A stretch of 64,000 nt of DNA from Sphingobium sp. AP50 (GCF_900109095.1 NZ_FNYZ01000021.1:23122-87121), one strand, 5' to 3'; shown: positions 42,381-51,232, numbered from the stretch's first letter. Numbers and translations are program-made. The notes: generated by a model from the letters alone, not told the origin.

Positions 42381-43957
42381 CAGGCTGTGTAAAAACGGCG
42401 CGCGGTGATCGAAGGCATGTGGGGGAAGATGTGCAAGCCGGGTCGAGCAACACGCTCCCTTATGTGGCAATGGCGGCCAGCATTTTCCGGGTTCCCAGGA
42501 TGCTGAGCACACGGGTGAGGTTATAGGCAAGAACATGGAGTGCCATCTCGGTTGAGACGTGTCGCTTGGTTTTCATGAGGAAGTGCGTGGCGCCCATTCG
42601 GGCTTTGAGGGTGCCGAAGGGATGCTCGACGGTTTGGCGCCGCACCCGCATGGCGTTCGGATCTGCATCCAGGCAGCACTGCATGGCCTCTAGTATGTGC
42701 TCATGCTCCCACCGCGTGACCCTGCGTTCCGGGGCCGGTGTGCAACGCGCCTTGATGGGGCATCTGGGGCAGGCGCTCGTCCAATATCGGCTTACCGTCA
42801 GACCTGCTTCCACGGTAGTGTAGCGGTATTTCAGCACCTCGCCGGCTGGGCAGCGATACGTGTCCTGATCGGGGATATAGACGAAGTCCTGCTTTCCAAA
42901 GCGGCCAGCGGCCTTGGCTTGTGAGGTCAACGGCTTTGGCAGTGTGACGGTTACCCCGGCCTGCTCGCTGGCCAGTATCTGTTCGCCGGAGAAGTAGCCG
43001 CGATCGGCCACCACATCGAGTTGCTCTGCGCCCAAAACGGCCTTGGCCTTCGTTGCCATGCCGCTGAGCTGAGCCCGATCGGTTCCGACGTTCGTCACCT
43101 CGTGCGTGACGATGATATGGTTGTCCGTATCGACCGCCACCTGGACATTGTAGCCGACCACGCCTGTCCCGCGCCCGCTCGACGACATGGATCGCGCATC
43201 GGGATCGGTCAGCGAGATTTGCTGGTCCGGCGAAGACAGCATCTGCGTTTCCAATGCGTCCAGACGCCTCATCTCGTCACCGAGCCTGGCTATCTTCTCT
43301 TTGAGCCGGTCGGTCTTGGCGGCCAGCACCTCGGTCGGCTCCTGGCGATCGGCCGTGTCGAACTGCGAGAGATACCGCGCGACACTTTCCTCGATCTGTT
43401 GCCGTCGGCGCTGGAGCTTGGCTTTGGTGAAGTTGCGGTCGCGATTATTGACCGCTTTGAATTTGCTGCCGTCGATGGCGACGCTCCGACCAGCGAGCAG
43501 GTCCATCTCCCGGCACAGCATGACGAAGCGGCTACAGACCTGTTTGATCGCAACGCCATTGTCGCGCCGGAAGTCCGCGATCGTCTTGTGATCGGGCGCA
43601 AGGCAACCCAACAGCCACATCAGTTCGACGTTGCGACCGGCCTCCCGCTCCAGGCGCCGGCTCGACTGGACGCGGTTCAGATACCCGTAAATGTAGAGCT
43701 TCAGCAGCACCGATGGATGATAGGACGGGCGGCCGGTCGATGCCGGTGCGACACCCTCAAATCCAAGCCCCGAAAGATCCAATGCGTCTACGAACGCATC
43801 GACCACCCGAACCGGATTTTCCTCGTCGATCCAATCGTCCATGCAAGGCGGAAACAGCGTCGTCTGGGTGCGATCCGCACCCGCAATGAAGCGACCCATG
43901 TGATCCTCCAAACCGTTGGATCATAGTACCACATCTGCCGCGTTTTCACACAGTCTG
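42381..43957 (-). mobile_element. IS1182-family insertion sequence with GACC target duplication
   Basis: A 1577-bp element. Terminal inverted repeats are CAGGCTGTGTAAAAACG at the left and CAGACTGTGTGAAAACG at the right (15 of 17 identical). GACC flanks both ends (42377-42380 and 43958-43961). One intact transposase gene fills it. It sits between the catabolic SDR and a hairpin-rich intergenic region, so it interrupts no gene. Confidence 0.88.
42460..43899 (-). CDS. IS1182-family DDE transposase
   Basis: About 479 residues from ATG 43899 (MGRFIAGADRTQTTLFPPCM). The N-terminal domain has YLNRVQSSRRLEREAGRNVE. DDE blocks are SVAIDGSKFKAVNNRDRNF (first Asp), DVVADRGYFSGEQI (second Asp) and HPFGTLKARMGATHFL (last Glu region, in EHPFGTLK). 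A coiled-coil-like insert (KLQRRRQQIEESVARYLSQF) lies between. The frame is intact and both IS ends are present, so the element may be active. Confidence 0.92.
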   Translation of the reverse strand: MGRFIAGADRTQTTLFPPCMDDWIDEENPVRVVDAFVDALDLSGLGFEGVAPASTGRPSYHPSVLLKLYIYGYLNRVQSSRRLEREAGRNVELMWLLGCLAPDHKTIADFRRDNGVAIKQVCSRFVMLCREMDLLAGRSVAIDGSKFKAVNNRDRNFTKAKLQRRRQQIEESVARYLSQFDTADRQEPTEVLAAKTDRLKEKIARLGDEMRRLDALETQMLSSPDQQISLTDPDARSMSSSGRGTGVVGYNVQVAVDTDNHIIVTHEVTNVGTDRAQLSGMATKAKAVLGAEQLDVVADRGYFSGEQILASEQAGVTVTLPKPLTSQAKAAGRFGKQDFVYIPDQDTYRCPAGEVLKYRYTTVEAGLTVSRYWTSACPRCPIKARCTPAPERRVTRWEHEHILEAMQCCLDADPNAMRVRRQTVEHPFGTLKARMGATHFLMKTKRHVSTEMALHVLAYNLTRVLSILGTRKMLAAIAT

Positions 43958-43980
43958 GACCAGATGCGGGCATATTCCCT

Positions 43981-44094
43981 CTCCCGTTTACGGGAGGGGG
44001 TTAGGGGGTGGGCTGGACGTAGCTACAGCCCACCCCGCTGCGACTAACGCGCTACGCGCGCAAGTCTCGCTGCCCCTCCCGCAGGCGGGAGGGG
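43981..44094. repeat. Triple-hairpin REP-like intergenic repeat
   Basis: Three stems in a row: CTCCCG-TTTA-CGGGAG (43981-43996); an 11-bp stem GGGGTGGGCTG/CAGCCCACCCC (44005-44015 and 44026-44036); and a perfect 10-bp stem CCCCTCCCGC/GCGGGAGGGG (44073-44094). GC-rich multi-hairpin repeats of this kind are common between genes in sphingomonad genomes. The remaining 44095-44248 holds no gene. Confidence 0.6.
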
Positions 44095-44248
44095 AATGGC
44101 GGCAATCCACCCTCTCTGTCCTATTCTCCCCGGCCATGAGACAAGAAGAACCATCTCAGCGGTCGAACGCGACTTTCCGATAGGATCAGGGCTTGGACAG
44201 AAAATGTCGCATCTGGCGGGACATATGCGAAGTTAAGCGCCGGTCCGG

Positions 44249-45019
44249 CTAATCCGCCGTCCATCCGCCATCGACCATGATGCTGGTCCCGGTGACAAGC
44301 GCAGAAGCCTCCGAAGCGAGGAAGACCACCGCGCCCATAATGTCCTCGACCCGGCCGATCCGGCCGAGTTTGATCCGCGCCAGCACGCGGTCACGGAACG
44401 CCGGATCCTCAAAAAAGGGCCGGGTCATCGGCGTTTCGATGAAGGTCGGCGCGATCGTGTTCGACCTTATGCCATGACCGGCCAGATCCAGCGCAAAGGA
44501 TTTGGACATGCCTTCGATCGCCCATTTGGAGGCACAGTAGAGCGATCGGTTGACGCCGCCCACATGCCCCATTTGCGATCCGATATGGATCAGCGACCCC
44601 GGCCGCCTGGCGGCGATCAACCCGCGCGCCACCGCCTGCGCCACGAAGAAGGCGGCGCGGACATTCAGGTCCATCACCGCGTCATAATCCGCCGGTGTCG
44701 CCTGGTGCATCGGCATCGGCCGGTTGGTGCCGGCATTGTTGACGAGGATGTCGAATGGCCCTTCGGCCGCGATCGCGGCCTGCGCCGCATCGATATCGGC
44801 AACGTCCAGCCGCAAGGCCTGCGCCCGTCCACCCATGTCCCATATCGCCGCCGCCCCGGCTTCCACATCCGTTAGCGTGCGCGCAGCCAGCATCACCTCC
44901 GCCCCGGCCTGTGCCAACGCCGCCGCGCAGGCAAGGCCTATGCCCTTGCCCGCACCCGTCACCAGCGCGCGTCGCCCCTCCAGCCGGAAGGCTGGCGTGC
45001 GGGGCAGCGGGTCAGGCAT
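44249..45019 (-). CDS. Short-chain dehydrogenase/reductase (FabG-like)
   Basis: 256 residues. RRALVTGAGKGIGLACAAAL is the cofactor loop, FDILVNNAGTNRPMP the NNAG strand, HIGSQMGHVG the catalytic Ser and LYCASKWAIEGMSKS the Tyr-Lys. The C-terminus SIMVDGGWTAD is classical. Length is typical. It overlaps the 3' end of the HisD-like gene by 8 bp and closes the leftward operon with the isocitrate-lyase-family gene. It probably oxidises a secondary alcohol. Confidence 0.9.
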   Translation of the reverse strand: MPDPLPRTPAFRLEGRRALVTGAGKGIGLACAAALAQAGAEVMLAARTLTDVEAGAAAIWDMGGRAQALRLDVADIDAAQAAIAAEGPFDILVNNAGTNRPMPMHQATPADYDAVMDLNVRAAFFVAQAVARGLIAARRPGSLIHIGSQMGHVGGVNRSLYCASKWAIEGMSKSFALDLAGHGIRSNTIAPTFIETPMTRPFFEDPAFRDRVLARIKLGRIGRVEDIMGAVVFLASEASALVTGTSIMVDGGWTAD

Positions 45020-46349
45020 CGACCGCCGTCAACGCCGATGGCGCAGCGGTCCCGGCATAGGGCACATCGACCCCGCCATAGCGGCGCACGCGGATATTGG
45101 CCTGCTCGCCATGACCGGCAAAGCCCTCCAGCCCGCACAGGCGCGAACAATATTCACCCACCAGGGCACTCGCTTCATCGGTCATCACCTTCTGATAGGT
45201 GCAGGTCTTCAGGAACTTGCCAACCCACAGCCCACCGGTATAGCGCGCGGCCTTGCCGGTCGGCAGCGTATGGTTGGTGCCGATCACCTTGTCCCCATAG
45301 CTGACATTGGTCCGCGCCCCCAGAAACAGCGCGCCATAGTTGGTCATGTTGTTCAGGAAATAATCGGGGTCGGCGGTCATCACCTGCACATGCTCCGACG
45401 CGATTTCGTCGGCGATCCGCACCATTTCCGCATCATCCTGCGCCACGATCACTTCGCCATAATCGGCCCAGGCACGCCCGGCATGGGCGGCGGTCGGCAA
45501 TATGGTCAGCAATCGCTCGATCTGGCGCATCGTTTCACGCGCCAGCGCCTCCGACGTGGTCAGCAGGATCGCCGGGCTGTCCGGCCCATGTTCGGCCTGC
45601 CCCAGCAGGTCGGTGGCCGCCAGTTCGCCGTCGCAGCCAATCTCGTCCGCGATCACCAGCGTTTCGGTAGGACCGGCGAACAGATCGATGCCGACCTTGC
45701 CATAAAGCTGACGCTTGGCCTCCGCGACGAAGGCGTTGCCCGGCCCCACCAGCATGTCGACCGGCGCGATCGACGCAGTGCCCAGCGCCATCGCGCCGAC
45801 CGCCTGAATGCCGCCCAGCACATAGATTTCATCCGCCCCGGCCAGCACCTGCGCCGCCACGATCGCAGGCGCAGGCTTGCCCTGGAAGGGCGGCGCACAG
45901 GTCACGACGCGGGGCACACCGGCGACCTTCGCTGTGATGACCGACATATGGGCGGAGGCCAGCAGCGGATATTTGCCGCCCGGCACATAGCATCCGGCCG
46001 CATTGACGGGCACGTTGCGATGGCCCAGCACGACGCCGGGCAGCGTCTCCACCTCGACATCCTTCATGCTGTCCCGCTGGATGCGGGCGAAGTTGCGCAC
46101 CTGCGTCTGCGCAAATTCGATGTCCTTCAGGTCCTGCGCGGACAGTTGGTCAAGGCAATCCTGCTTCTCGCGGTCCGACAGCCGAAAGCTCTCCGGCGCC
46201 CAGCCGTCGAACTTGCCCGACATCTCCCGCACGGCATCATCGCCGCGCACCGATATGTCCGCCAACGCCCGCTCCACCGTTTCGCGCACCTGCGTCAGGA
46301 CAGCGGGTTTCTCGTTGGTCTTGTCGCCGCGTTTCAGCCAGCGTGCCAT
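45012..46349 (-). CDS. Histidinol dehydrogenase-family catabolic dehydrogenase (HpsN-like)
   Basis: 445 residues from ATG 46349, seven bases after GGAGAG. HisD-family blocks are GCYVPGGKYPLLASAHMSVI, GGIQAVGAMALGTASIAPVD, AGPTETLVIADE, LLGQAEHGPDSPAILLT (Gln and His zinc ligands) and TNHTLPTGKAARYTGGLWVG. Divergence from biosynthetic HisD and the degradative neighbours place it with catabolic relatives such as sulfopropanediol dehydrogenase. It probably oxidises an alcohol to a carboxylate in two NAD-linked steps. It lies 23 bp after the lyase gene and overlaps the SDR. Confidence 0.87.
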   Translation of the reverse strand: MARWLKRGDKTNEKPAVLTQVRETVERALADISVRGDDAVREMSGKFDGWAPESFRLSDREKQDCLDQLSAQDLKDIEFAQTQVRNFARIQRDSMKDVEVETLPGVVLGHRNVPVNAAGCYVPGGKYPLLASAHMSVITAKVAGVPRVVTCAPPFQGKPAPAIVAAQVLAGADEIYVLGGIQAVGAMALGTASIAPVDMLVGPGNAFVAEAKRQLYGKVGIDLFAGPTETLVIADEIGCDGELAATDLLGQAEHGPDSPAILLTTSEALARETMRQIERLLTILPTAAHAGRAWADYGEVIVAQDDAEMVRIADEIASEHVQVMTADPDYFLNNMTNYGALFLGARTNVSYGDKVIGTNHTLPTGKAARYTGGLWVGKFLKTCTYQKVMTDEASALVGEYCSRLCGLEGFAGHGEQANIRVRRYGGVDVPYAGTAAPSALTAVDA

Positions 46350-46372
46350 GGTCATTCTCTCCGATGGAAGGG

Positions 46373-47245
46373 TCAGTTGGTTTCGGCGTCGGCCCATTTG
46401 CGTTCGAAGGCCCAGACATCCTCGAAGCCGATCAGCGAACAGAAACGCTTGAAGTCATAGACCGGCATGTCGCCGCCCGATCCATCCCCGGCCTGCCGCA
46501 ATTGGCTCAGCGCCGCATGGACCGCAGCCGCCGACGCAAGGCTGGCGAGCGCAGGGAAAATCGCCATCGAAAAGCCGATCTGCTTGAGCGTGTCGACCGG
46601 CAGGATCGGGGTGACGCCGCCCGTCGCCATGTTCGCGACGAAGGGCCGGTCGATCGCCGCGCACTGGATGCGCATCTCTTCCTCGCTCGCCAGCGCTTCG
46701 GGGAACAATATGTCCGCCCCGGCCTGCGCATAGGCTTCCATCCGGCGCATCACGCCCGACAGCCCTTCGCTCTGCCGCGCGTCGGTGCGGGCGATGATCA
46801 GGAAATTCTCGTCCTGCCGCGCGTCCTGCGCCACCTTGATCTTCGCCACCATCTCTTCCAGCGGCACGATCCGCTTGAAGGGCGTATGGCCGCATTTCTT
46901 GGGGAATTGCTGATCCTCGATCTGGATCGCGGTCACGCCCGCCTCTTCATAGGCGCGCACGGTATGATGGACGTTGAGCAGCCCGCCATAGCCGGTATCG
47001 GCGTCGGCGATCACTGGCGCGGTGGACGATCGCACCAGCGTCGCCATGCGATCGGTCATCTGCGTGACCGACGCGATGCCGGCATCCGGCAGGCCATAGG
47101 CGGACGCGGTCAGCCAGTAGCCCGTGCCATAAACGGCGTCGAAGCCGACTTCATTGGCGATGACCGCCGTGATCATATCCTGAATGCCCGGCGCGACGAT
47201 GAACTCGCCCGCCTGCAATTTTTCACGAAGAATGGGATTGGCCAT
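46373..47245 (-). CDS. Isocitrate lyase/PEP mutase-family lyase (methylisocitrate or 2,3-dimethylmalate lyase-like)
   Basis: 290 residues. The metal site is IADADTGYGG (Asp81-Asp83), the catalytic loop FPKKCGH has Cys118, and LIIARTDAR follows. The KKCGH loop marks true C-C lyases of the family (isocitrate, methylisocitrate and dimethylmalate lyases) rather than mutases. These split a 2-hydroxy- or 3-hydroxyacid into pyruvate, glyoxylate or succinate plus a second acid. It is first in a leftward operon with a HisD-like dehydrogenase and an SDR. A candidate IclR2 operator lies about 100 bp upstream. A substituted malate from the LeuCD-like hydratase is a plausible substrate. Confidence 0.87.
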   Translation of the reverse strand: MANPILREKLQAGEFIVAPGIQDMITAVIANEVGFDAVYGTGYWLTASAYGLPDAGIASVTQMTDRMATLVRSSTAPVIADADTGYGGLLNVHHTVRAYEEAGVTAIQIEDQQFPKKCGHTPFKRIVPLEEMVAKIKVAQDARQDENFLIIARTDARQSEGLSGVMRRMEAYAQAGADILFPEALASEEEMRIQCAAIDRPFVANMATGGVTPILPVDTLKQIGFSMAIFPALASLASAAAVHAALSQLRQAGDGSGGDMPVYDFKRFCSLIGFEDVWAFERKWADAETN

Positions 47246-47341
47246 ATCTGCTCCGCCAGCCGCGCGGCCGCCGGGGCCGCAAGTCGATGAGAGGCAGGAC
47301 TAATGACGCGGGCCAGGGTCACAATGGGGACGCATCGCCCG

Positions 47342-47357
47342 TTCGCCTGGCGAAGAA
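47342..47357. promoter_or_regulatory. Probable IclR2 operator TTCGCCTGGCGAAGAA
   Basis: Contains the perfect palindrome TTCGCC-T-GGCGAA. It lies just downstream of the iclR2 stop and about 97 bp upstream of the lyase gene start (47245), where that operon's promoter must be. Confidence 0.6.
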
Positions 47358-47366
47358 ATCAGGCGG

Positions 47367-48176
47367 TCACGCCGCCATCTGGATCAGGTCGCGGCTGATG
47401 GCGGCCGCCGTGTCCCGCAACGGCGGTAGCAGGCGCTGGATCGCATCGGTCATCGACATGGCGCTGGCGAAGAAGATCAGCGCCAGCGATCCGACCAGCC
47501 TGTCCCCTTCGAACAGGGGGACGGCGATGGACGACGTCTTGCCCGGATTGGCGGAATAATGGTTGCGCGCGACCGCCGCATAGCCCTGTTCCCGGATCTT
47601 GCGCACTGCGTCCCCGCTTTCGAAATCGCGCAGGGTCAGCGAATCGATCCCCTGCCCGCTGGTGCGATATTGTTTCAGCAATTCGGCCTGCTCATCGGCC
47701 GGCGCATAGGCGAAATAGGCGCGCCCCGATGCCGATGGCAGCAAGGGCACCTGCCAGCCGGGGTAATAGTTGTTGAAGGTCAGCGATGTGATGGTGCTGG
47801 TCGAATCGCGCACGACCATGGCCTGCCCGACGCGTGTCGCCAGGCTGATCGGCCAGTCGAACTGCTGGGTCAGGCGCATGATATGCGGTCGGGCCGTTAC
47901 GACCAGCCGGTCATGATTCTGGAAACCGCAGGACAGCGTCTGGACCAGAGCGGTAGGGCGATAGCGTTTGCGAGCCGGTTCCTGTTCGATCAGCCCTTCA
48001 TCGATTAGCGTCTTGATGATGCGGGTGGCGGTGGGGTGCGGGATCGCCGCGCTATGGGCAATCTCGGTCAGGGTCAGGCCGCTGCCGCGATTGATCGCCT
48101 GCAAGACCGCGATGCAGCGGGCGATCGCCCTGATCGAGTGATCCTTTTCTTTCACGGGCATGGTATCGCTATTCAT
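47367..48176 (-). CDS. IclR-family transcriptional regulator, copy 2
   Basis: 269 residues from ATG 48176 (MNSDTMPVKEKDHSIRAIAR); ATG 48161 is also possible. The HTH is LTLTEIAHSAAIPHPTATRI, and the effector domain has QGYAAVARNHYSANPGKTSS. It parallels IclR1 along its length. It is divergent from FAD monooxygenase 2 and upstream of the lyase operon. Motifs TTCRCCWGGCGA occur in both promoters, so it probably controls both arms of module B. Confidence 0.9.
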   Translation of the reverse strand: MNSDTMPVKEKDHSIRAIARCIAVLQAINRGSGLTLTEIAHSAAIPHPTATRIIKTLIDEGLIEQEPARKRYRPTALVQTLSCGFQNHDRLVVTARPHIMRLTQQFDWPISLATRVGQAMVVRDSTSTITSLTFNNYYPGWQVPLLPSASGRAYFAYAPADEQAELLKQYRTSGQGIDSLTLRDFESGDAVRKIREQGYAAVARNHYSANPGKTSSIAVPLFEGDRLVGSLALIFFASAMSMTDAIQRLLPPLRDTAAAISRDLIQMAA

Positions 48177-48232
48177 GCAGCGAAGATTTCGTCCAACGCT
48201 TCCTCCTGTCAAGCAGTCGGCGGCCCTGTTCG

Positions 48233-48248
48233 TTCGCCTGGCGATGAT
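48233..48248. promoter_or_regulatory. Probable IclR2 operator TTCGCCTGGCGATGAT
   Basis: Shares 14 of 16 bases with the site at 47342. It lies in the 149-bp gap between divergent iclR2 (48176) and FAD monooxygenase 2 (48326). Confidence 0.6.
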
Positions 48249-48325
48249 TTGGCGGCAGCGCGGTTCGCCCCCTGCCCGCCCTGATGCAATGCGGATGGGT
48301 CAGTTCTCCGAACAATGAGGAAGCA

Positions 48326-49519
48326 ATGCGCAAAGTAGAGGCCCTCGTCGTGGGCGCCGGACCCGTGGGCACGATCGCGGCGTCGCGGCTCGCGGCGATG
48401 AACATCGATGTCATGCTGTGCGAAGCGCAATCCTCCTGCGCGCATGATCTGCGCGCCTCCACCTTCCATGCCTCGACGCTGGAGATGCTGGACGAAATCG
48501 ACGCAGTGGCGCCCCTGATCGATCGGGGCCTGAAAGCACCCGTCTATCATATGCGCGACCGCCAGAGCGGCGCCGTGATCGATTTCGACCTTGCTGAAAT
48601 TGCAGACCGGGCGCGCTTCCCCTTCCGCCTGCAATGCGAACAATTTCACATGGCGAATCTGCTGGCGCAGCGAATGATCGATGATCCCAAGATCGACATG
48701 CGGTTCAACGCGCGCCTGGTGGATGCCCGTGAAACCGCCGACGGCGTGATCGCGACGATCGAGGACAATGGCATCCTGACGGAAGTCTTCACCAAATTCC
48801 TGATAGGTGCCGATGGATCGCGATCGGTCGTGCGCGAGAAGATGGGCGTCGCATTCGAAGGCTTCACCTATGAGGAAAAGTTCGTCAGCCTGTCGACTGC
48901 GCTGCCGATCGAGGACCATGTCCCCAATCTGTCCTATGTGAACTATATCTCCGATCCCGACGAATGGCTGGTGCTGTTGCGCGTGCCGACGCTATGGCGC
49001 GTACTGGTTCCGGCTGATGGCGCCCTGACGAACGAGGAACTGATTTCCGACGCCAACGCGGCGAAGGTTTTCAGCCGGATCGTCGGCGACGTCCCCGTCG
49101 TCACCGAACATCGCACCATCTATCGCGTGCACCAGCGGGTGGCCGAGCGCTTCGTGAAGGGACGGATGCTGCTGATCGGCGACGCCGCCCACCTCAACAA
49201 TCCGCTGGGCGGCTTCGGCATGAACAGCGGCATTCATGACGCCTGGAACCTGACCGAAAAGGTCTATGCTATCTTGCGGCAGGACGGGGACAAGGCGCTG
49301 CTCGACCGTTTCGACCGGCAGCGGCGCACCGTGACCCGCAACTTCATTCAGGCCCAGACGATCGAGAATATGGCTTTCATGGAGCAGGGCGCGGGCGAAG
49401 CCAGCCGGTTGCGGCGCGAGCGCATGGCGCAGATCCACGCCGACCCGGACCTGCGCCGCGATCATCTGCTCAAGCAGGCCATGTTCAAGAGTCTCGAAGA
49501 AGCGGAGAGCATCGCATGA
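48326..49519 (+). CDS. FAD-dependent aromatic monooxygenase (PHBH/MhpA type), copy 2
   Basis: 397 residues from ATG 48326, preceded by GAGGA. EALVVGAGPVGTIAASRLAA is the FAD motif, FLIGADGSRSVVREKM the DG motif and LLIGDAAHLNNPLGGFGMNS the GD motif. Length and order are identical to copy 1 at 21123-22316, so the two are paralogues that may act on successive or alternative rings. It starts an eight-gene operon; the TGA overlaps the ATG of the next gene (ATGA). Confidence 0.9.
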   Translation: MRKVEALVVGAGPVGTIAASRLAAMNIDVMLCEAQSSCAHDLRASTFHASTLEMLDEIDAVAPLIDRGLKAPVYHMRDRQSGAVIDFDLAEIADRARFPFRLQCEQFHMANLLAQRMIDDPKIDMRFNARLVDARETADGVIATIEDNGILTEVFTKFLIGADGSRSVVREKMGVAFEGFTYEEKFVSLSTALPIEDHVPNLSYVNYISDPDEWLVLLRVPTLWRVLVPADGALTNEELISDANAAKVFSRIVGDVPVVTEHRTIYRVHQRVAERFVKGRMLLIGDAAHLNNPLGGFGMNSGIHDAWNLTEKVYAILRQDGDKALLDRFDRQRRTVTRNFIQAQTIENMAFMEQGAGEASRLRRERMAQIHADPDLRRDHLLKQAMFKSLEEAESIA

Positions 49520-50304
49520 CCATCGAAACCCCTGTCCGTGAAGCGCCTGTCCGTCGCAGCGCCGATGCGCTTGGCCCGCGCATGAAGTTCGGCGTGCTTG
49601 GTCCGTCGACCAACACCATCGTCCAGCCCGATTTCGACGATCTGCGCCCCCATGGCGTTACCAATCATTATAGCCGCATCGTCGTCGACAATGCCAAAGC
49701 GGTGTCGAACGAGACCTTCATGGCCGGCGCGTGGGAAATCAGCCATAACACGATCGACGCCGTGCGCGGCGTGCTGACCTGTCAGCCCGATTATCTGGTC
49801 ATGGGCATGTCCGCGGTCACCTTCTTCGGCGGGGCCGAAGGCGGCCGCAAATGGCGCGAGAATGTGGAAGAGGTGTCGGGCCTCAAAGTCTCGACCGGGT
49901 CAGAAGCCACGGCGGCCGCGCTGGCCGCCTATGGCGGGGTGAAGAAAATCGCCTTCCTCTCCCCCTATTTCCCGACCGCCAATGCCGAAGTGCGCAACTT
50001 CCTGTCCGACTATGGCTATGAAACGGTGCGCGACATTCCGCTGCAATGCCCGTCCTGGATTGCCATCGCCGAACAGACGCCGGAACGCATCCGCGACGCG
50101 ATGAAGCAATTGGACGGCGATGATGTCGACGCGATCATTCAGGTCGGCACCAACCTGTCGGCGATCCGGCTGGCGGCCGCCGCTGAATTGTGGCTGGGCA
50201 AGCCGGTGATCGCGATCAACACCGCAACCTACTGGCATGCGCTGCGGGTCAATGGCATCCATGACAAGGTGCATGGCTATGGACGGCTGATGGCCGAATA
50301 TTGA
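49516..50304 (+). CDS. Arylmalonate decarboxylase/maleate isomerase-fold protein lacking both catalytic Cys
   Basis: 262 residues of the Asp/Glu racemase superfamily, overlapping the FAD monooxygenase stop by 4 bp. Alignment by eye to arylmalonate decarboxylase is good: MGMSAVTFFGG matches MGTSLSFYRG, and QVGTNLSAIRLAAAAELWLG matches SCGGLLTLDAIPEVERRLG, with KPVIAINTATYWHALRVNGI at the end. The first Cys site is Gly97-Met98-Ser99 and the second is Gly211. Maleate isomerase needs both Cys and the decarboxylase the second. Cys89 and Cys178 are elsewhere. The chemistry must differ or act on the FAD monooxygenase product without a thiol. Confidence 0.82.
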   Translation: MTIETPVREAPVRRSADALGPRMKFGVLGPSTNTIVQPDFDDLRPHGVTNHYSRIVVDNAKAVSNETFMAGAWEISHNTIDAVRGVLTCQPDYLVMGMSAVTFFGGAEGGRKWRENVEEVSGLKVSTGSEATAAALAAYGGVKKIAFLSPYFPTANAEVRNFLSDYGYETVRDIPLQCPSWIAIAEQTPERIRDAMKQLDGDDVDAIIQVGTNLSAIRLAAAAELWLGKPVIAINTATYWHALRVNGIHDKVHGYGRLMAEY

Positions 50305-50317
50305 CGGGAGAGGCGGC

Positions 50318-51226
50318 GTGAAAAGCATCGAACTGGTCGAGGTCGGCCCGCGCGACGGGCTTCAGAATGAAAGCCTGATCGTGTCGACCGCCGACAAGAT
50401 CGTGCTGATCGAACGCGCCGTCGCCGCCGGCATCCGCCGGATCGAAGTGGCTAGCTTCGCCAATCCGCGCCGCGTGCCGCAAATGGCCGATGCCGAAGCC
50501 GTGATCACGGCCCTGCCCGACTGGAGCGACGTGATCACCATCGGGCTGGTGATGAACGTTCGCGGTGCCGAGCGCGCGCTGGCCACCAAGGTCGGCCAAC
50601 TGGGGGCCGTCTGCATCACGACCGACAGTTTCGCGATGCGCAATCAGGGCCAAACCAGCGCCGAGTCCATGCAGGTCGCACAGCATATCCTTGCCCTTGC
50701 GCAGGAGGCAGGACGCAGCGCGCAGGTCACGATCGGAGCGGCCTTCGGCTGTCCGTTCGAAGGCCATGTTTCGCCCGACCGGGTCGTCGCGATGGCGATA
50801 GAACTTGCCAAGGCTGGCCCCTGCGAAATCGCACTAGCCGACACGATCGGGGTCGCCGTCCCGGCCGAAGTGACCGCGCTGGTCAGGCGGGTGCGGGACG
50901 CGGTTCCGGGCATGCCGATCCGCTGCCATTTCCACAATACGCGCAACACCGGCCTCGCCAATGTCTGGGCCGCGGTAGAGGCAGGCGCCACGACGATCGA
51001 TGCCTCGCTGGGCGGTCTGGGCGGTTGCCCGTTCGCGCCGGGCGCCGCCGGCAATGTGCCGACCGAAGATGTGCAATATCTGCTGGAGCGTTCGGGCGTG
51101 GCGACCGGCGTCCAACTCGATGCACTGATCGCGGCGAACTGCTGGTTCACCGATGTCATGGGCAAGCCCCTACCATCGATGGTCAGCCGGGCCGGCCCCT
51201 TCCCCGCCGCTCAACAGAGGGATTGA
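50318..51226 (+). CDS. HMG-CoA lyase-like enzyme (HMG-CoA/citramalyl-CoA lyase type)
   Basis: 302 residues from GTG 50318. RDGLQNE at 12-18 carries the catalytic Arg-Asp, HFH at 204-206 holds metal ligands, and GGLGGCPFAPGAAGN at 232-246 has the signature Cys237. All active-site elements are present. The DRE-TIM fold cleaves a 3-hydroxyacyl-CoA into acetyl-CoA (or propionyl-CoA) and a keto acid. The class III CoA-transferase gene starts 6 bp downstream, and a LeuCD-like hydratase follows. The order hydratase, CoA-transferase, lyase is the logic of citramalate-type catabolism. Confidence 0.9.
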   Translation: MKSIELVEVGPRDGLQNESLIVSTADKIVLIERAVAAGIRRIEVASFANPRRVPQMADAEAVITALPDWSDVITIGLVMNVRGAERALATKVGQLGAVCITTDSFAMRNQGQTSAESMQVAQHILALAQEAGRSAQVTIGAAFGCPFEGHVSPDRVVAMAIELAKAGPCEIALADTIGVAVPAEVTALVRRVRDAVPGMPIRCHFHNTRNTGLANVWAAVEAGATTIDASLGGLGGCPFAPGAAGNVPTEDVQYLLERSGVATGVQLDALIAANCWFTDVMGKPLPSMVSRAGPFPAAQQRD

Positions 51227-51232
51227 CAGGAG

